A stretch of DNA of 64,000 nt from assembly GCA_032207245.1 (NCBI GenBank), contig CM063500.1, forward strand, positions 65,344,494-65,408,493, given 5' to 3'. A program made the position numbers and the translations under genes. The DNA is from Pardosa pseudoannulata. Its lineage: Eukaryota > Arthropoda > Arachnida > Araneae > Lycosidae. The notes under the pieces are model-generated. The model saw only the letters and a program-made list of their open reading frames with translations, had not been told where the DNA came from and did no database searches. Positions 1-12,640 of this stretch are shown in pieces. Every line of letters begins with the position of its first letter. Position 1 is the first letter of the stretch.

Positions 1-541
1 GTTAAGAGCAGGCGATTAAATTCATCAATTTATCCCATAACAAATAGGTAAAAATAACATTTTTCTAGCATTATGACGTCATTCCTTTAACCATCTCATT
101 GAGTCATTTCTTATATTAAATTATTTAAATTATGCCTTATTTTCATACGTTTTATCATTGAACTTAGATATTACGTAAATGAGGCAATTTGTCGCAACGT
201 CACGATTTACTATAATGCCCTTCCCATTCATTTTCACTTGTTTAACAGCCAATAGACAAACAATAAACTGCCCTTCCGTTTAAAACTAAAGCCAGATTTG
301 TCATAATTTGAGAATTTGCCCTACTACTTGAAATCGCCTTATAATTTTCTTTTCTATTTGGGTTCAATAATAGATTAGGTACATGTGTGATCATTTTAAA
401 TTGGGTCATCGATTATTTTTTGTTGCAAGATAATTCTCCGCCAAAAAACAAACCCTTTTTTTACCTGCCTCATAAAGTACTTTACAATTTTGGAAAATTA
501 AAACTTTTACTGATCCCGTCATGTGATGGGCTATTTAAGAT
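1..541 (+). mobile_element. Helitron 3' part, copy a (cut by window edge)
   Basis: This is the 3' portion of a Helitron family found repeatedly in the window. It ends with a degenerate form of the family hairpin (514-532, core CCCGTCATGTGATGGG) and then a decayed CTAG end. The inner sequence, including the pieces gagcaggcgattaaat and taatagattaggtaca, matches the other copies in inverted orientation. The 5' end lies outside the window and no protein is encoded. Confidence 0.8.
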
Positions 542-545
542 ACAG

Positions 546-718
546 GGCATTACCATATGACATACGAGATATGTCACAGGTGACTTCTGAGTCACAATGA
601 CATCAAAAGTCGCCAAAAGAGGAATTTGTTGCCATAATGTTTTCTCTCTCGCGATTTCTGACGTTATTATGACGCCAAAGTCGCCTGTGACATATCTTGG
701 TCGGAGTAGGGTAGCACC
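546..718. mobile_element. Foldback (MITE-like) element 1
   Basis: Arms of about 70 bp are inverted around a short centre. Left arm pieces such as gatatgtcacaggtgactt reappear complemented at the right end as gtcgcctgtgacatatc. It belongs to the same family as the next element but is more diverged. It has no coding capacity and no clear target duplication. Confidence 0.6.
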
Positions 719-742
719 GTTTATTTTATCTATAAAATGGGT

Positions 743-900
743 GCTACCATATTACAGTCGACATATGTCACTGATGACTTCTGCGTCATAATGATGTCAG
801 AGAGGGAAATTTATGGCACCAAATTCCCATCTCTGGTGATTTCTGACGTCATTATGACGTAGAAGTCACCAGTGACATATGTCGACTGTAATATGGTAGC
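743..900. mobile_element. Foldback (MITE-like) element 2
   Basis: A near-perfect palindromic element. The left end ctaccatattacagtcgac is the exact complement of the right end, and the arms are about 65 bp with a few mismatches. The arms carry the motif TGACGTCAT, a CRE/AP-1-like palindrome. It is probably a non-autonomous DNA transposon; the superfamily was not assigned. Confidence 0.75.
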
Positions 901-1140
901 AGATATAATCACGTATATTTATTTTACAAGCAAAGCAAACTGCCTTTAAGAATTCAATCTCTTATAAAAATCAAAATTTTACTAAAATTTTAGTATTTTG
1001 ACTAAGCAAATAGTGATCACTTGGGGAACCCCTGCAAGAAATTCCAGGAAATTAGAATAAGTTATTAAATATATTCCTCATGTGGGAACATCAGACATTT
1101 AAAAGCGACTCGGTGGGGCATGGACAAAAAAAAAAAAAAA
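901..1140. other. AT-rich spacer ending in poly-A
   Basis: No gene or recognisable repeat was seen apart from a poly-A run of over 20 bases at about 1125-1146. The run could be the tail of an old retroposed copy, but no body was recognised before it. Confidence 0.5.
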
Positions 1141-1588
1141 AAAAAAATAGTTGAGAAGGACTAAATTATATCTATTCGAACTGCAATGAAAGAGATAATG
1201 ATGGTGAGATATTGTGTTCAAAAATCTGAAAATTAATTTCCAATTATAACAGCCTCCTACAAGAAATACCGGTTCTGTTTACCCTTATGCCCAAACTGCC
1301 TGTCTAAGATTTAGGGTAAACTGAACAACGAAAGAAACAGGAAACATGCATTGTTTATTTGCGATTTCTCTTCGGACTCCATTAAGGCGTACTTCAATAT
1401 GAAGACACTGTATAAGAATAGTAACGAAATTTCTTTTTGTTAGGGCACTGTTCATATCCTCCTTTAAAATCATGTAACAATGCAATCCTGTACGTTCATA
1501 TCCTCATGTTCACACCTAGAATCATTTACCTGTCTTTGATTTAAGATTTAAAAAAGGAAAAACTAAAAAATCTCGCAGAACGAGCTGT
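1141..1588. repeat. Diverged copy of the ~545-bp repeat, left part
   Basis: The sequence aligns with the units of the tandem array at 7690-10340. Shared pieces include ttctacaagaaat-type, gaagacactgtataagaata and atttctttttgttagggc. It is cut at 1589 by a TTAA-flanked MITE and resumes at 2940. This copy stands alone, away from the array. Confidence 0.7.
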
Positions 1589-2939
<1,351 letters not shown>

Positions 2940-3010
2940 TAGTGACTTGTCTTCAAACTCCTTTAAGACATGCTCCGATTCGGAGGCACTGCATAAGAAT
3001 GGAATATACC
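2940..3010. repeat. Right part of the diverged ~545-bp repeat
   Basis: Continuation of the copy at 1141-1588 after the MITE. The pieces gacttgtcttcaaactcctt and ggcactgcataagaatgga align with the array unit near 10260-10315. Confidence 0.65.
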
Positions 3011-3806
3011 ATGGATGGCCAAGCTCCTTGATAGCCCGAGTCATTTTTCAAAATTTGAAATTTTTCACGAGCTGCAATTAAATACGTATTTAAGTCGACA
3101 GTGGACCTTTAGAGCGAACTTTTTTACTTTTAAATGAATTTCCTTGAAGATTGACTATGTTATTAGTAGTATTGATATATAAATATTTTCAAAATTTGAA
3201 GGCAAAATATTAATTAGTTTTGTAGTTATTAATTATTAATTGTTTCATAATTAGCTTAATTGAAAATGCTCCAGGCGCATCAATTTTGCATAAAATATGA
3301 TAAAAAAATTTTAAGTATACCTTATAGACTTTACAAAAAAAGTTAATTGTTTTCATAAACATTCATAGAAAATATAAAGAGAAAAAAAAATAATTATGAT
3401 GATGATGATATCCATATTTGGCAGAATAATCAGCTATAGCTGTTAATTAAAATGCGTAACTAACATATTATATACTTCAAAACATATCCGTTTCAACTAG
3501 ACTTTATTTTATACACTCTAACGTAATTAATACTGGAATTTCAGAGACAGTCATCTATTTTCAATGCGAGTACTTTAAACATTTGTAATATATGAAAATT
3601 TTACTTCTGATTAAACAGCATTTGAAGTTATAATTACTATACCCATAAGTAATAATAAGCTTATCATACCCATAAGTAATGATAAAATGAAAGGAATGAA
3701 AAAATTCTTTTTGCTCCGTATTCCTAATGACATATTCTTTCACTATTACCTAAAATCGAAAATTAGAATTTTCGGCCGATTTTAGCCAATTTGAAAGTCC
3801 ACTTTA

Positions 3807-3871
<65 letters not shown>

Positions 3872-3884
3872 CAGAAATTATATT
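3011..3884. other. AT-rich intergenic sequence
   Basis: No gene was recognised. A short duplicated phrase with ttatcatacccataagtaat occurs near 3640-3680, and a (TA)n run lies at about 3811-3868. Confidence 0.5.
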
Positions 3885-3885
3885 T

Positions 3886-4177
3886 ATTGAATGTTATCTG
3901 AAAGTTCTTCGTCCTTTAATTTTTCAAGGAAATTTTTGAATCGTCGATGCTTTTTTGCATTGGTGCGAATGTAAGTTACAATGTGTTATACTGTTTTCAT
4001 AACATCAGGATATTTTGAATATTTTGTAACGAGATGTTCTCGGTGAATTATGCAGTGAATCTGTATGAATTGTGGAATTTGAGAATCATCTCTTAAAAGC
4101 CCAATAAGAACGATTTTTTTACCCAGCATTGCCGGAGCTCCATCAGTTGTAATGATTTTTTTAGAATATAATAACAC
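3886..4177 (-). pseudogene. hAT-type (ZBED5-like) transposase fragment
   Basis: Reading on the minus strand from 4177, the frame gives TTDGAPAMLGKK, then IHCIIHREHL, VTKYSKYPDVMKTV, an in-frame stop, and then TYIRTNAKKHRRF and FLEKLKDEE in the same frame. This order (TDGAPAM, CxxH with HREHL, VxxIR, HRxF) is that of the catalytic region of hAT-related transposases of the ZBED5/SCAND3 type. About 97 codons survive. The single nonsense codon at the 3986 boundary, and abrupt loss of the rest into a TA microsatellite, mark it as a dead fragment. The family call rests on remembered motifs. Confidence 0.7.
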
Positions 4178-4450
4178 AAAAATGAAAATTGAACTCGGCT
4201 ACATTTATCGAGAACCACAAATAATCCTTCAAAGAGCCGCAGGTTGCCCCTCCTGGTATAGACAGTGGCTTACCTAGGAGAGGGTAAGATCCACACCGGA
4301 CGGCACATGTATGGGGCAGGGCCCGATGAAGGCAAAGTTGGGATCAGAGCCTGGGAGTCTTTTGGACCCCCTACCCTCCTTTCAAGGCAAAAAAAAATAG
4401 TTTATAAAAGAGGATACAAACGAATATTTTTGGAGGAAAGTTTATATTAA
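4178..4450. other. Intergenic, moderately GC-rich patch
   Basis: The stretch 4230-4380 is GC-richer than its surroundings, but neither a gene nor a repeat was recognised. An open frame of 61 codons has no recognisable features and is not called. Confidence 0.4.
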
Positions 4451-4706
4451 TTTTTTTATGTTTACATATCTTTGTAGTACAGTCGAATGCCAAAAATCTG
4501 TATATCCTCAAGGATGTAAACTGTAACACTTGCAGTTAAGTTTTTATATAAAAAATAAAATTAACAATTAATAGCTATTAGTAGATTTTAAGACAAAATT
4601 AATAAGAGAAAAAATAATAAAATTCAAATTTTGTTAATTAAAGTATTTAAAATTTAATAATTAAGTACCAAATTTTAGGGGACCCAAAGCCTAGACCCAG
4701 TCAGTA
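4450..4706. repeat. Dispersed repeat X, copy 1
   Basis: About 250 bp, closely matched at 4985-5258: ctgtatatcctcaaggatgt, then taagacaaaattaataagag, then aattaagtaccaaattttag. It ends in a shared phrase with cctagacccagtc. No coding capacity is visible. Confidence 0.8.
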
Positions 4707-4980
4707 TTGAAATAGTGAGGAGTTAGGTTTATATGGCTGAATCTGCACTAGAAGAATAGACCAAACTGTAGAAAAGCGAGTGCGAAGGACCTCTTACTAG
4801 AATTTATTCAAAAGTATAGGTTGAAAAATTCCGCACCAAACATAGTAATTTTGCTAAAAAAAATTTTAGCAATTGCCTTCAGTTTCGCTAGTTGGGAATT
4901 GAGTTTCTCTGGATTTAAGTTGATAAAAAAATATTTTCGTTTAACAATAAGTGATACAACGAAAAATTTTTGAATAATAT
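4707..4980. repeat. Dispersed repeat Y, copy 1
   Basis: Matches 5945-6225 with moderate divergence. Shared phrases include ggtttatatggctg, agaatagaccaaactgt, acatagtaattttgc and cagtttcgctagttgg. The X-Y order here and the second Y copy downstream suggest an older composite element that was duplicated and then broken. Confidence 0.75.
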
Positions 4981-4984
4981 AATT

Positions 4985-5258
4985 TTTTTTAATATGTTTA
5001 CATATTTTTGTAGTATAATCTGTATATCCTCAAGGATGTAAACTGTAACACTTGCAATTAAGTTTTTATATAAAAAATAAAATAAAATAGCATAGGTAAG
5101 ATTAACAAATAATGGCTATTCGTAGATTTTAAGACAAAATTAATAAGAGAAAAAAATAATAAAATTCATATTTTGTTAATTAAATTATTTAAAATTTAAT
5201 AATTAAGTACCAAATTTTAGGGGGCCCAGGGCCTAGACCCAGTCGGCCCGTGCTTTAA
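4985..5258. repeat. Dispersed repeat X, copy 2
   Basis: Second copy of repeat X with a small insertion (ataaaatagcataggtaag) relative to copy 1. Its end phrase runs on to a GC-richer cggcccgtgc. Confidence 0.8.
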
Positions 5259-5380
5259 TCAGGACCTGGTTTTGGGGCGGCATTTCTCACATATAAGTCC
5301 AAAAAGAAAACTTAAATTTTGATATTTATTGTAGCCTGAAAAGTAAAATAAAATGTTGAAATTATCAACATTAGTAAGGT

Positions 5381-5904
5381 AGTAGATAGAAAATGACAGT
5401 TCACTATCACTGGGAGCTGGGAGCCCGACGTCAGCAGTGTTGTAGCTGATACCGTTATCTTATCTACGATAACGTTATCTATGTCGATTTGAGTGGATTA
5501 GTAGTGTTCCTGTCGTAAAATTTAACGAGCATGAAACCGAAACTAGAAATTTTTGTAGGAAGGAATGGCAACGGTTTATTTTTCGAAAGTTTTTAGGAAC
5601 GGTATGGCAACGACTTGGAATGTGGATTCGAAATTTTAGTGGTGCCATCTGTTGTACCACTTTGAATGAGTTAATTATGGAATTTTTGTAGTGCTGCCGT
5701 CTTCGAAAAAATAAACCGTTGCCATTCCTTCCTACAGAAACTTCTAGTTTCGGTTTCATGCTCGTGAAAGGTTACGACGGGAACACTACTACTCCACTCC
5801 ACTCGCCATAGATAACGTTATCGTAGATAACATTATCCCCTACGTCACGCCTGACGTCGGGCTCCCAGCTCACAGTGATGGTGAACTGACATTTTCTATC
5901 TACT
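5381..5904. mobile_element. Long-TIR DNA element with 6-bp target duplication
   Basis: A 524-bp element with inverted arms of about 205 bp (5381-5590 and 5698-5904). The termini are AGTAGATAGAAAATG and its complement. The arms contain gataacgttatcta palindromes and the shared segment gaaaccgaaactaga. It is flanked by an exact 6-bp repeat TAAGGT (5375-5380 and 5905-5910). A 6-bp duplication plus 5'-AG termini are known hallmarks of Polinton/Maverick elements, so a Polinton-derived non-autonomous element is possible. No coding sequence is present to confirm this. Confidence 0.75.
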
Positions 5905-5944
5905 TAAGGTAAAGATAAAAAGTTGATAAAGAACAATTTTACAT

Positions 5945-6225
5945 TGAAATAATGAAGAGCCAGGTTTATATGGCTGTATCTGCACTAGGAGAATAGACCA
6001 AACTGTGAAAAAACGGGAGCGAAGGCCCTCTTGATTTACTTATTCAAATGTATAGGTTAAAAAATTCTTCTTCAAACATAGTAATTTTGCCAAAAAATTT
6101 TAATATTTGCCATCAGTTTCGCTAGTTGGAAATGGAGCTTCTCTAAATTAAAGTTGATAAAAATATACCTTCGTTTAACATTAAGTGATTTAAGACTGAA
6201 AAATCTAGCAATATTATCCATTTTT
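5945..6225. repeat. Dispersed repeat Y, copy 2
   Basis: Second copy of the repeat at 4707-4980; see there for shared phrases. It runs into AT-rich sequence to 6440 that holds nothing recognisable. Confidence 0.75.
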
Positions 6226-6439
6226 CGTTCTTATATAGAACAAGGAATTACAAATAAAATTAATTTTGAAGACATTATTTACGAATTTTCAAATAAGAAA
6301 GCTAGAAAAATAAATATATAAGTCCACAATTTATTAAAAAGTTGTTATCCTATTTATTTATACATTTAAAATTTAAAAAATATTTTCTAGTGTTTTTTTT
6401 TTCCTGTAAATCAAGTAAAGAAATATGGCTTATCTTATG

Positions 6440-7612
6440 AAACATTATTTATATACGTTACATAAAAAAGCACTATTTAATTGATTAAAAAGGGCAGCAA
6501 ATAAAAAACCGCCCTGAATGGCAAGTTATAGCTACGTCACTAGGTATGAAATATTTTTCTAGAAACGTCTCTAATAGTGTGTGCCCTCATTAAGTTATAT
6601 AAGTTATATAAAAAAACACTATTTAATTGATTAAAAAGGGGCAGCAAATAAAAAACCGCCCTGAATGGCAAGTTATAGCTACGTCACTAGGTATGAAATA
6701 TTTTTCTAGAAACGTCTCTGGTAGTGTGTGCCCTCATTAAGTTATATAAGTTATATAAAAAAACACTATTTAATTGATTAAAAAAGGGGCAGCAAATAAA
6801 AAACCGCCCTGAATGGCAAGTTATAGCTACGTCACTAGGTATGAAATATTTTTCTAGAAACGTCTCTAATAGTGTGTGCCCTCATTAAGTTATATAAGTT
6901 ATATAAAAAAACACTATTTAATTGATTAAAAAAGGCAGCAAATAAAAAACCGCCCTGAATGGTAAGTTATAGATACGCCATTTGGTATCAAATATTTTTC
7001 TAGAAACGTCTCTGGTAGTGTGTGTCCTCATTAAGTTATATAAGTTATATAAAAAAAACACTGTTTAATTTATTAAAAAATGTCAGCAAATAAAAAACCG
7101 CCCTGAATGGCAAGTTATAGCTACATCACTAGGTATGGAATATTTTTCTAGAAACATCTCTGGTAGTGTGTGCCCTCTGTGTGCGTTCATTAAGTTATAT
7201 AAGTTATATAAAAAGCACTATTTAATTAAGAAAGGGCAGCAAATAAAAAACCGCCCTGGATGGCAAGTTATAGCTATGTCACTAGGTATGAAATATTTTT
7301 CTAAAAACGTCTCTAATAGTGTGTGCCCTCATTAAGTTATATAAAAAACACTATTTAATTGATTAAAAAAGACAGCAAATAAAAAACTGCCCTGAATGGC
7401 AAGTTATAGCTACGTCACTAAGTATGAAATATTTTTCAAGAAACGTCTCTGGTAGTGTATGCCCTCATTAAGTTATATATAAAAAAAACTCTAATTTATT
7501 AAAAAAGGGCAGCAAATAAAAAACCGCCCTGAATGGCAAGTTATAGCTACGTCACTAGGTATTAAATAATTTTCTAGAAACATCTCTGGTAGTGTGTGCC
7601 CTCATTATCATG
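6440..7612. repeat. Tandem array A, 8 units of ~147 bp
   Basis: The marker gccctg of each unit falls at 6511, 6658, 6806, 6952, 7100, 7253, 7389 and 7526. Spacings are 136-153 and mostly 146-148. Each unit carries gttatataagttatataaa, then agggcagcaaata, then ccgccctgaatggcaagtta, then the end gtgtgccctcat. The pair agggc/gccct can form a short stem. Units are very similar, pointing to recent amplification or homogenisation. Open frames across it are artefacts. Confidence 0.9.
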
Positions 7613-7689
7613 TAATAATAAAAAATTTTCTTTATTGTAGCTCCAGATTGCTGTTTTTTTTTAATATAAACAAGACTATTTAATTTAAC

Positions 7690-10340
7690 AATAGTCTTCT
7701 TTAATCTACTTTCCTATTACTGCTCTACTCTATTCTACTTTAAAACTGATATTAACCTGGGGGACCGACTGTAACAGACATAATCATGAAGCCTTCAACA
7801 AGATTCAGCAAGAGAAATTGTGCTTGGATAAACACTTTACAAAAGACTATTCGTTACATTCATTTAATGTAAGGTAAAACTATCGAGGCAAAAATATGCA
7901 AAATATTGCGGAATAACACAGTCAAAAATCTTAATACTACTTATGTTATAACAGCCTCTTACAAGATATTCGGTTTCTTTTGACTCTCATAATTCCACTT
8001 AGTACCGTTTTTCTGTCTTTGATTTAAGTTTCAAATGAAAAAACAAGGCAGTACAATTTGTTTATATGCAATTAACTTCGAACTTCTTCAACACGTGCTA
8101 CAATTTAAAAAAACTACATAAGAATGGAATCGAAAAACATTTTTGGTACTGCTCCGGTTATGTACTTTAAAAACATGTAATAGTACAATTTTGTTTTACT
8201 GTATGTATAGAATACGATTTTTAAAAATATAAAGACGAATACTGTAGGTTACGGTACAATACTTTAGTCTATTACTATACACTCTGTTCTACTTTAAAAT
8301 TGTCAGGAATGTTACGTGGGGACCAACTGTAACTAAAACACAATCGTAAGTTTTTCACAGGATTTAGATAAATTGTGCTGAAACAATATAAGCATTTTAC
8401 AAAAGACTATTCGTTAGATCATTAATATGTAAGGTAAGAGATAATCGAGGCAAAATATTGCAAGATATTGCGGATAACATAGCCAGAAATCTAAAACATA
8501 CCTCCCAATATTCTACAAGAAATCTTGGTTCTTCTTATGCTCAAGCTGAGTATCATTTTTTTCTATATGACTCAGGATAAAAAGAAAACCGAAAAACATT
8601 GAGACTAGCTAGTTATCTGCAATTAACTTTGAGCTTCTTCAAGACAGACTTCAATCTGAAGACACTGTGTAAGATTGGTATGAAAATTTCTTTTGTTATG
8701 GCCCTGGATATCTCCTTCCTCAAAATCATAATACAGTACAATTGTTTTACTGCATCTCTAGATTAGATCGTTAAAAATATAATAGGAATATTGTAGGTAA
8801 AGAAGTTCTACTTTAGTCTACTACTCTATATTCTACTTTAAAATTGTCAGGAATGTTACGTGGGGACCAACTGTAACTAAAACACAATCGTAAGTTTTTC
8901 ACAGGATTTAGATAAATTGTGCTGAAACAATATAAGCATATTTCAAAAAAACTATTCGTTAGATCATTAATATGTAAGGTAAGAGATAATCGAGGCGAAA
9001 TATTGCGATATATTGCGGACAACAAAGCCAGAAATCTGAAACATACCTCGAAACTTTCTACAAGAAATCCTGGTTCTTCTTATGCTCAAAATGAGTATCA
9101 GTTTTCTTTCTATATGACTCAGGATAAAAAGAAAAACGAAAAACATTGAGACTAACTGTTTATCTGCAATTAACTTTTAGCTTCTTCAAGACAGACTTCA
9201 ATCTGAAGACACTGTTTAAGATTGGTAACAAAATTTCTTTTGTTATGGCTCTGGATATCTCCTATCTCAAAATCATGTTACAGTGCAAATTTTTTAATGC
9301 ATCTCCAGATTAGATGGTAAAAATATAAAGAGGAATGTTGTAGGTAAAGAAGTTCTACTTTAGTCTACTACTCTATATTCTACTTTAAAATTGTCAGGAA
9401 TGTCACGTGGGGACTAACTGTAACTAAAACACAATCGTAAGTTTTACACAGGATTTAGATAAATTGTGCTGAAACAATATAAGCATTTTACAAAAGACTA
9501 TTCGTTAGATCATTAATATGTAAGGTAAGAGATAATCGATGCGAAATATTGCGATATATTGAGAACAACATAATCAGAAACCTAAAACATACCTCCTAGC
9601 CTTCTACAAGAAATCCTGGTTCTTCTTATGCTCAAGCTGAGCATCATTTTTCTCTATATGACTCAGGATAAAAAGAAAATCGAAAAACATTCAGACTAAC
9701 TAGTTATCTGCAATTAACTTTGAGCTTCTTCAAGATAGTCTTCAATCTGAAGACACTGTATAAGATTGGTATCAAAATTTCTTTTGTTATGGCCCTGGAT
9801 ATCTCCTTCCTCAAAATCATGTTACTTTACAGTTTTTGTACTGCATCTCTAGATTAGATCGTTAAAAATATAAAGAGAAATATTGTAGGTAAAGAAGTTC
9901 TACTTTAGTCTACTACTCTATATTCTACTTTAAAATTGTCGGATATGTCACGCGGGGACTTACTACAAGAGGCACACAATCATAAAGTCTTTGACAGAAC
10001 TTAGAGAAATTGTGCTCAGTCAATATAAACATCTTACTAAAGATTATTATTTTATCCATTAAAGCTGTAAGGAAACAGATAATCATGTCGAGATCGTTGT
10101 GACATATTGGAAGCAATTCAATCAAAAATCTCAAATATACTTACGAGTTATAACAGCTTAAGAAATCCTACTTTTGTGTATGCATAAGCTCAAACTTAGC
10201 ATCGTTTTTCTGTCTTTGATCCAGAGTAAAAACCGTGCAATACGAGCTGTTTAGTTGAGTCTTGTCTTCGAACTCCTTCAAGACGTATTTCGATCTAAAG
10301 ACACTATATAAGAAAAGTACAGAAATGTTGCTCGAAGTCT
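7690..10340. repeat. Tandem array B, 5 units of ~545 bp
   Basis: The marker (ggggacc or a variant) falls at 7763, 8321, 8865, 9412 and 9957. The spacings are 558, 544, 547 and 545. The three central units are nearly identical; the outer two are more diverged, the usual pattern of an array homogenised at its centre. Each unit runs from ctttaaaattgtcaggaatg through aaagactattcgttagatca, gacactgt and ttcttttgttatggccctgg. A lone diverged copy lies at 1141-3010. No coding capacity was recognised. Confidence 0.9.
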
Positions 10341-10439
10341 AAAAATCTCCCCCTCAAAGTTCTAATAAATGTCTCTAGCATTCAGGCTTTCCGTATAGCA
10401 GACTGGTATAAAAGTTTTTTTTTGGTGTAAAAAAAAGAA

Positions 10440-10775
10440 TAATTCCGAACTGTAACCGCGATAACACAACTGGCGATCCACCTGGATTAGCAGAGAGGTT
10501 TTTTTTTTTCCTTTTTTCCCCTAGACGCCGGTCAAGATGGCTTGTTGCCCAAGAACACGCCGGCCACTGACTGCTGGATCCGGGAGAGTTTCCATATCGC
10601 CGCATTCCGAAGAGAGGGAGAGAGAGGCCGGGGCGCCCCCTAGCGGACTTCCAGGGGCGCCACCGGCTGAGCCAGAATTTTTTTTTTCGTTTTTTTGCGC
10701 CCGGGCTGATTGATTTTGTGGCCGTGTAAGCGCAATCAGTAAATTTGGGGGTTCCTTTCGTTTCAAAGAAAGAAA
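10440..10775. promoter_or_regulatory. GC-rich island with CTCF-like and YY1-like motifs
   Basis: A GC-rich patch in an AT-rich setting. It contains gcgccccctagcgg (10633-10646), which on the minus strand reads CCGCTAGGGGGCGC and resembles the CTCF core. A second related string, ccaggggcgccacc, lies at 10651-10664, and tcaagatggc, which resembles a YY1 site, is near 10534. Homopolymer T runs break it up. No gene start was identified beside it, so regulatory function is inference; it could equally be the 5' region of an old retroelement. Confidence 0.35.
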
Positions 10776-11010
10776 CAAAACATGCGTGGGAGTGTGGAAA
10801 TAGATTTCGGCTTCGGAATAGACTGATAAACTAAATATTGTATTACGGCGGAGTTTTGTGGAAGATTCTTAATATACCTGCACAAAAAAATACACAAAAA
10901 AAGGGAAAGGGAAAAGAAAAAATACTGCTTACCTGTGAACAAAAATTTTGATTGTGCGAAGTTTCGAGTGTTTCTCTCTTTTTTTTCTCTATAATTTTAT
11001 TCTTCAGTTA
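10776..11010. other. Spacer between GC island and Helitron
   Basis: A-rich sequence without a recognisable gene. A good splice-donor-like string on the minus strand (10930-10937, cttacctg on the plus strand) has no exon evidence behind it. Confidence 0.4.
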
Positions 11011-11398
11011 CTAGCATATAACCCGTCATATGACGGGGTCAGTAAAATTGTGTAATTCTCGGAAATTTCAGTACTCGGATGTCAAAGGAAAGTTTTATTT
11101 TGAACATGTCTGAATAAATTTCGACAAGTTTCAATGTTACGTACATTTGTACGTACAAGTCAGTTTTAATTTTGAAGCTTTGAATATTCATTTGGATCAT
11201 TCCTAAGACCATTCATTTTGACCTAGGTACTACTTACGTGCATACGTAAGTAGTTCATAACATAACTAAAAATAATTAGCCATATAAGACACACATTTTC
11301 TATTTAGAATTGTTATAACATGTAATTGTGCACCTCCCTTTTTTATTACAAGTAGCACTCTGTATAACGAGAAATTTTCTGCATAAGGAACATTATTT
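11011..11398 (-). mobile_element. Helitron 3' end, copy b
   Basis: Minus-strand Helitron terminus. Its 3' end is CTAG at 11011-11014, followed on that strand by T. It is preceded by the perfect 16-nt palindrome CCCGTCATATGACGGG (11022-11037), the terminal hairpin. The palindrome, short spacer and CTAG-T order is the canonical Helitron 3' signature. The interior is unrelated to the long copies and includes a 10-bp-stem hairpin at 11229-11254 (actacttacg/cgtaagtagt). Confidence 0.8.
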
Positions 11399-11401
11399 TA
11401 T

Positions 11402-12303
11402 CTATTAGCATATAGCATATCATATGACGGGATCGGAACAATTTTTAATTTTCCAGAATTGTAAAGTACCCTATGAGGCAGGTAAAAAAAATGGTTTGTT
11501 TTTTGGCTGAGAATTATCTGGTACAAGCTCAATAATTTGTTTATCTTCATACTCCTCTGAAATCCCCCGATACTGTGAATGCAGTTTAGAATTAAGTTCA
11601 ATTCATTTGAAAAGATAATTCAAAGTTTTCTTAGCTACGTCGAAATTATTGTTAAGTTCTTCCTAATTTTTTTGTCACAGTAATTAATGGAAGTAAAGGA
11701 ATGAAACTATCATTTCTACTACACACTGGAGGCAGATAAAATTTGTTGCTAATACCGGTGATAAAATTTTAATTGCACTAAAAAATAATCGATCATTCAA
11801 TTTTAAATTATCACATATGTACCTAATCAAAGAAAATTATTTGCGTAATATTTAAGTTCAGTGATAAAACATATGAAAATAATGCAGACGGTATTTAAAT
11901 AATTTAAAATAAGAAATGATTAAATGAAATGGTTAAAGAAATGACGTCATATTGCTATAAAAAACTTTATTTTTACTTATTTATTATGTGATAAATTGAT
12001 AAATTTAATCGCCTGCTCTTAACCGGGGAAAATAGGGCTTGAAATAATGCCATTAAACTGTCGAAAAGGGGTAAGGTGTGGATTTCGAACGTTTTAAAGA
12101 CGACCGTATTTTTTGCTGTAATATAAATCATATTTATACCAATTTATTTTAGAACCGGATCGATAGTTTACGAGCAGATAAACTTTACTCGCTTTGAATT
12201 TTGCTAACCTAACTCATCAAGAATCTAATATGGATGCGTCTATCCATTCCAGGTCCAACAGCTTCATAAATTCGAGGACAGTAGGCTATTATTATATAGG
12301 AGA
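11402..12303 (-). mobile_element. Helitron, copy c, non-autonomous
   Basis: A second minus-strand copy abuts copy b. Its 3' hairpin is damaged (11416-11431, catatcatatgacggg). The body aligns with the copies at 20207-22006, 25287-26455 and 26466-27198. On the minus strand the 5' end begins TCTCCTATATAATAATA (5' TC at 12303) after an A, as expected for A^T insertion. No Rep-helicase is encoded, so it would depend on helicase supplied elsewhere. Confidence 0.8.
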
Positions 12304-12640
12304 TATCTTGCTGATTAGATGACGTGGTTAGAATTCTATCTCTATTATTATATAATCATTCAGTTGTAAGTCTATTGATACTTAATGCTACAGTTATGAT
12401 TCCATGTTGATTCTAAGTGCATTATAACAATATTCTATATTACAATAAAAATTCCCATTAGAATTATTTCTAAAGAATAATTTATCACTTATATTCTTCA
12501 CTATAGTACAATTCAGGATATGTGATGGTTCATTTTATAGATTCTAAACTGCAGAATAATCAATAGTCTAATTTCTAATTTCTAGAATGCGTACTAGGTC
12601 TTGATATTTACTAGTTCATAGCCTATATTCTACGTTCAAA
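12304..12640. other. AT-rich sequence leading into tandem array C
   Basis: No gene was recognised. Irregular phrases such as tagttcatactata foreshadow the array that follows, so it may be decayed array sequence. Confidence 0.4.

Noticed and set aside
6440..7612. Possible CRISPR-like array
   Set aside because: Units are contiguous long repeats without distinct spacers, in a eukaryotic genome.
10930..10937. Consensus splice donor on the minus strand
   Set aside because: A single site without an open exon, acceptor or homology is not evidence of a gene.
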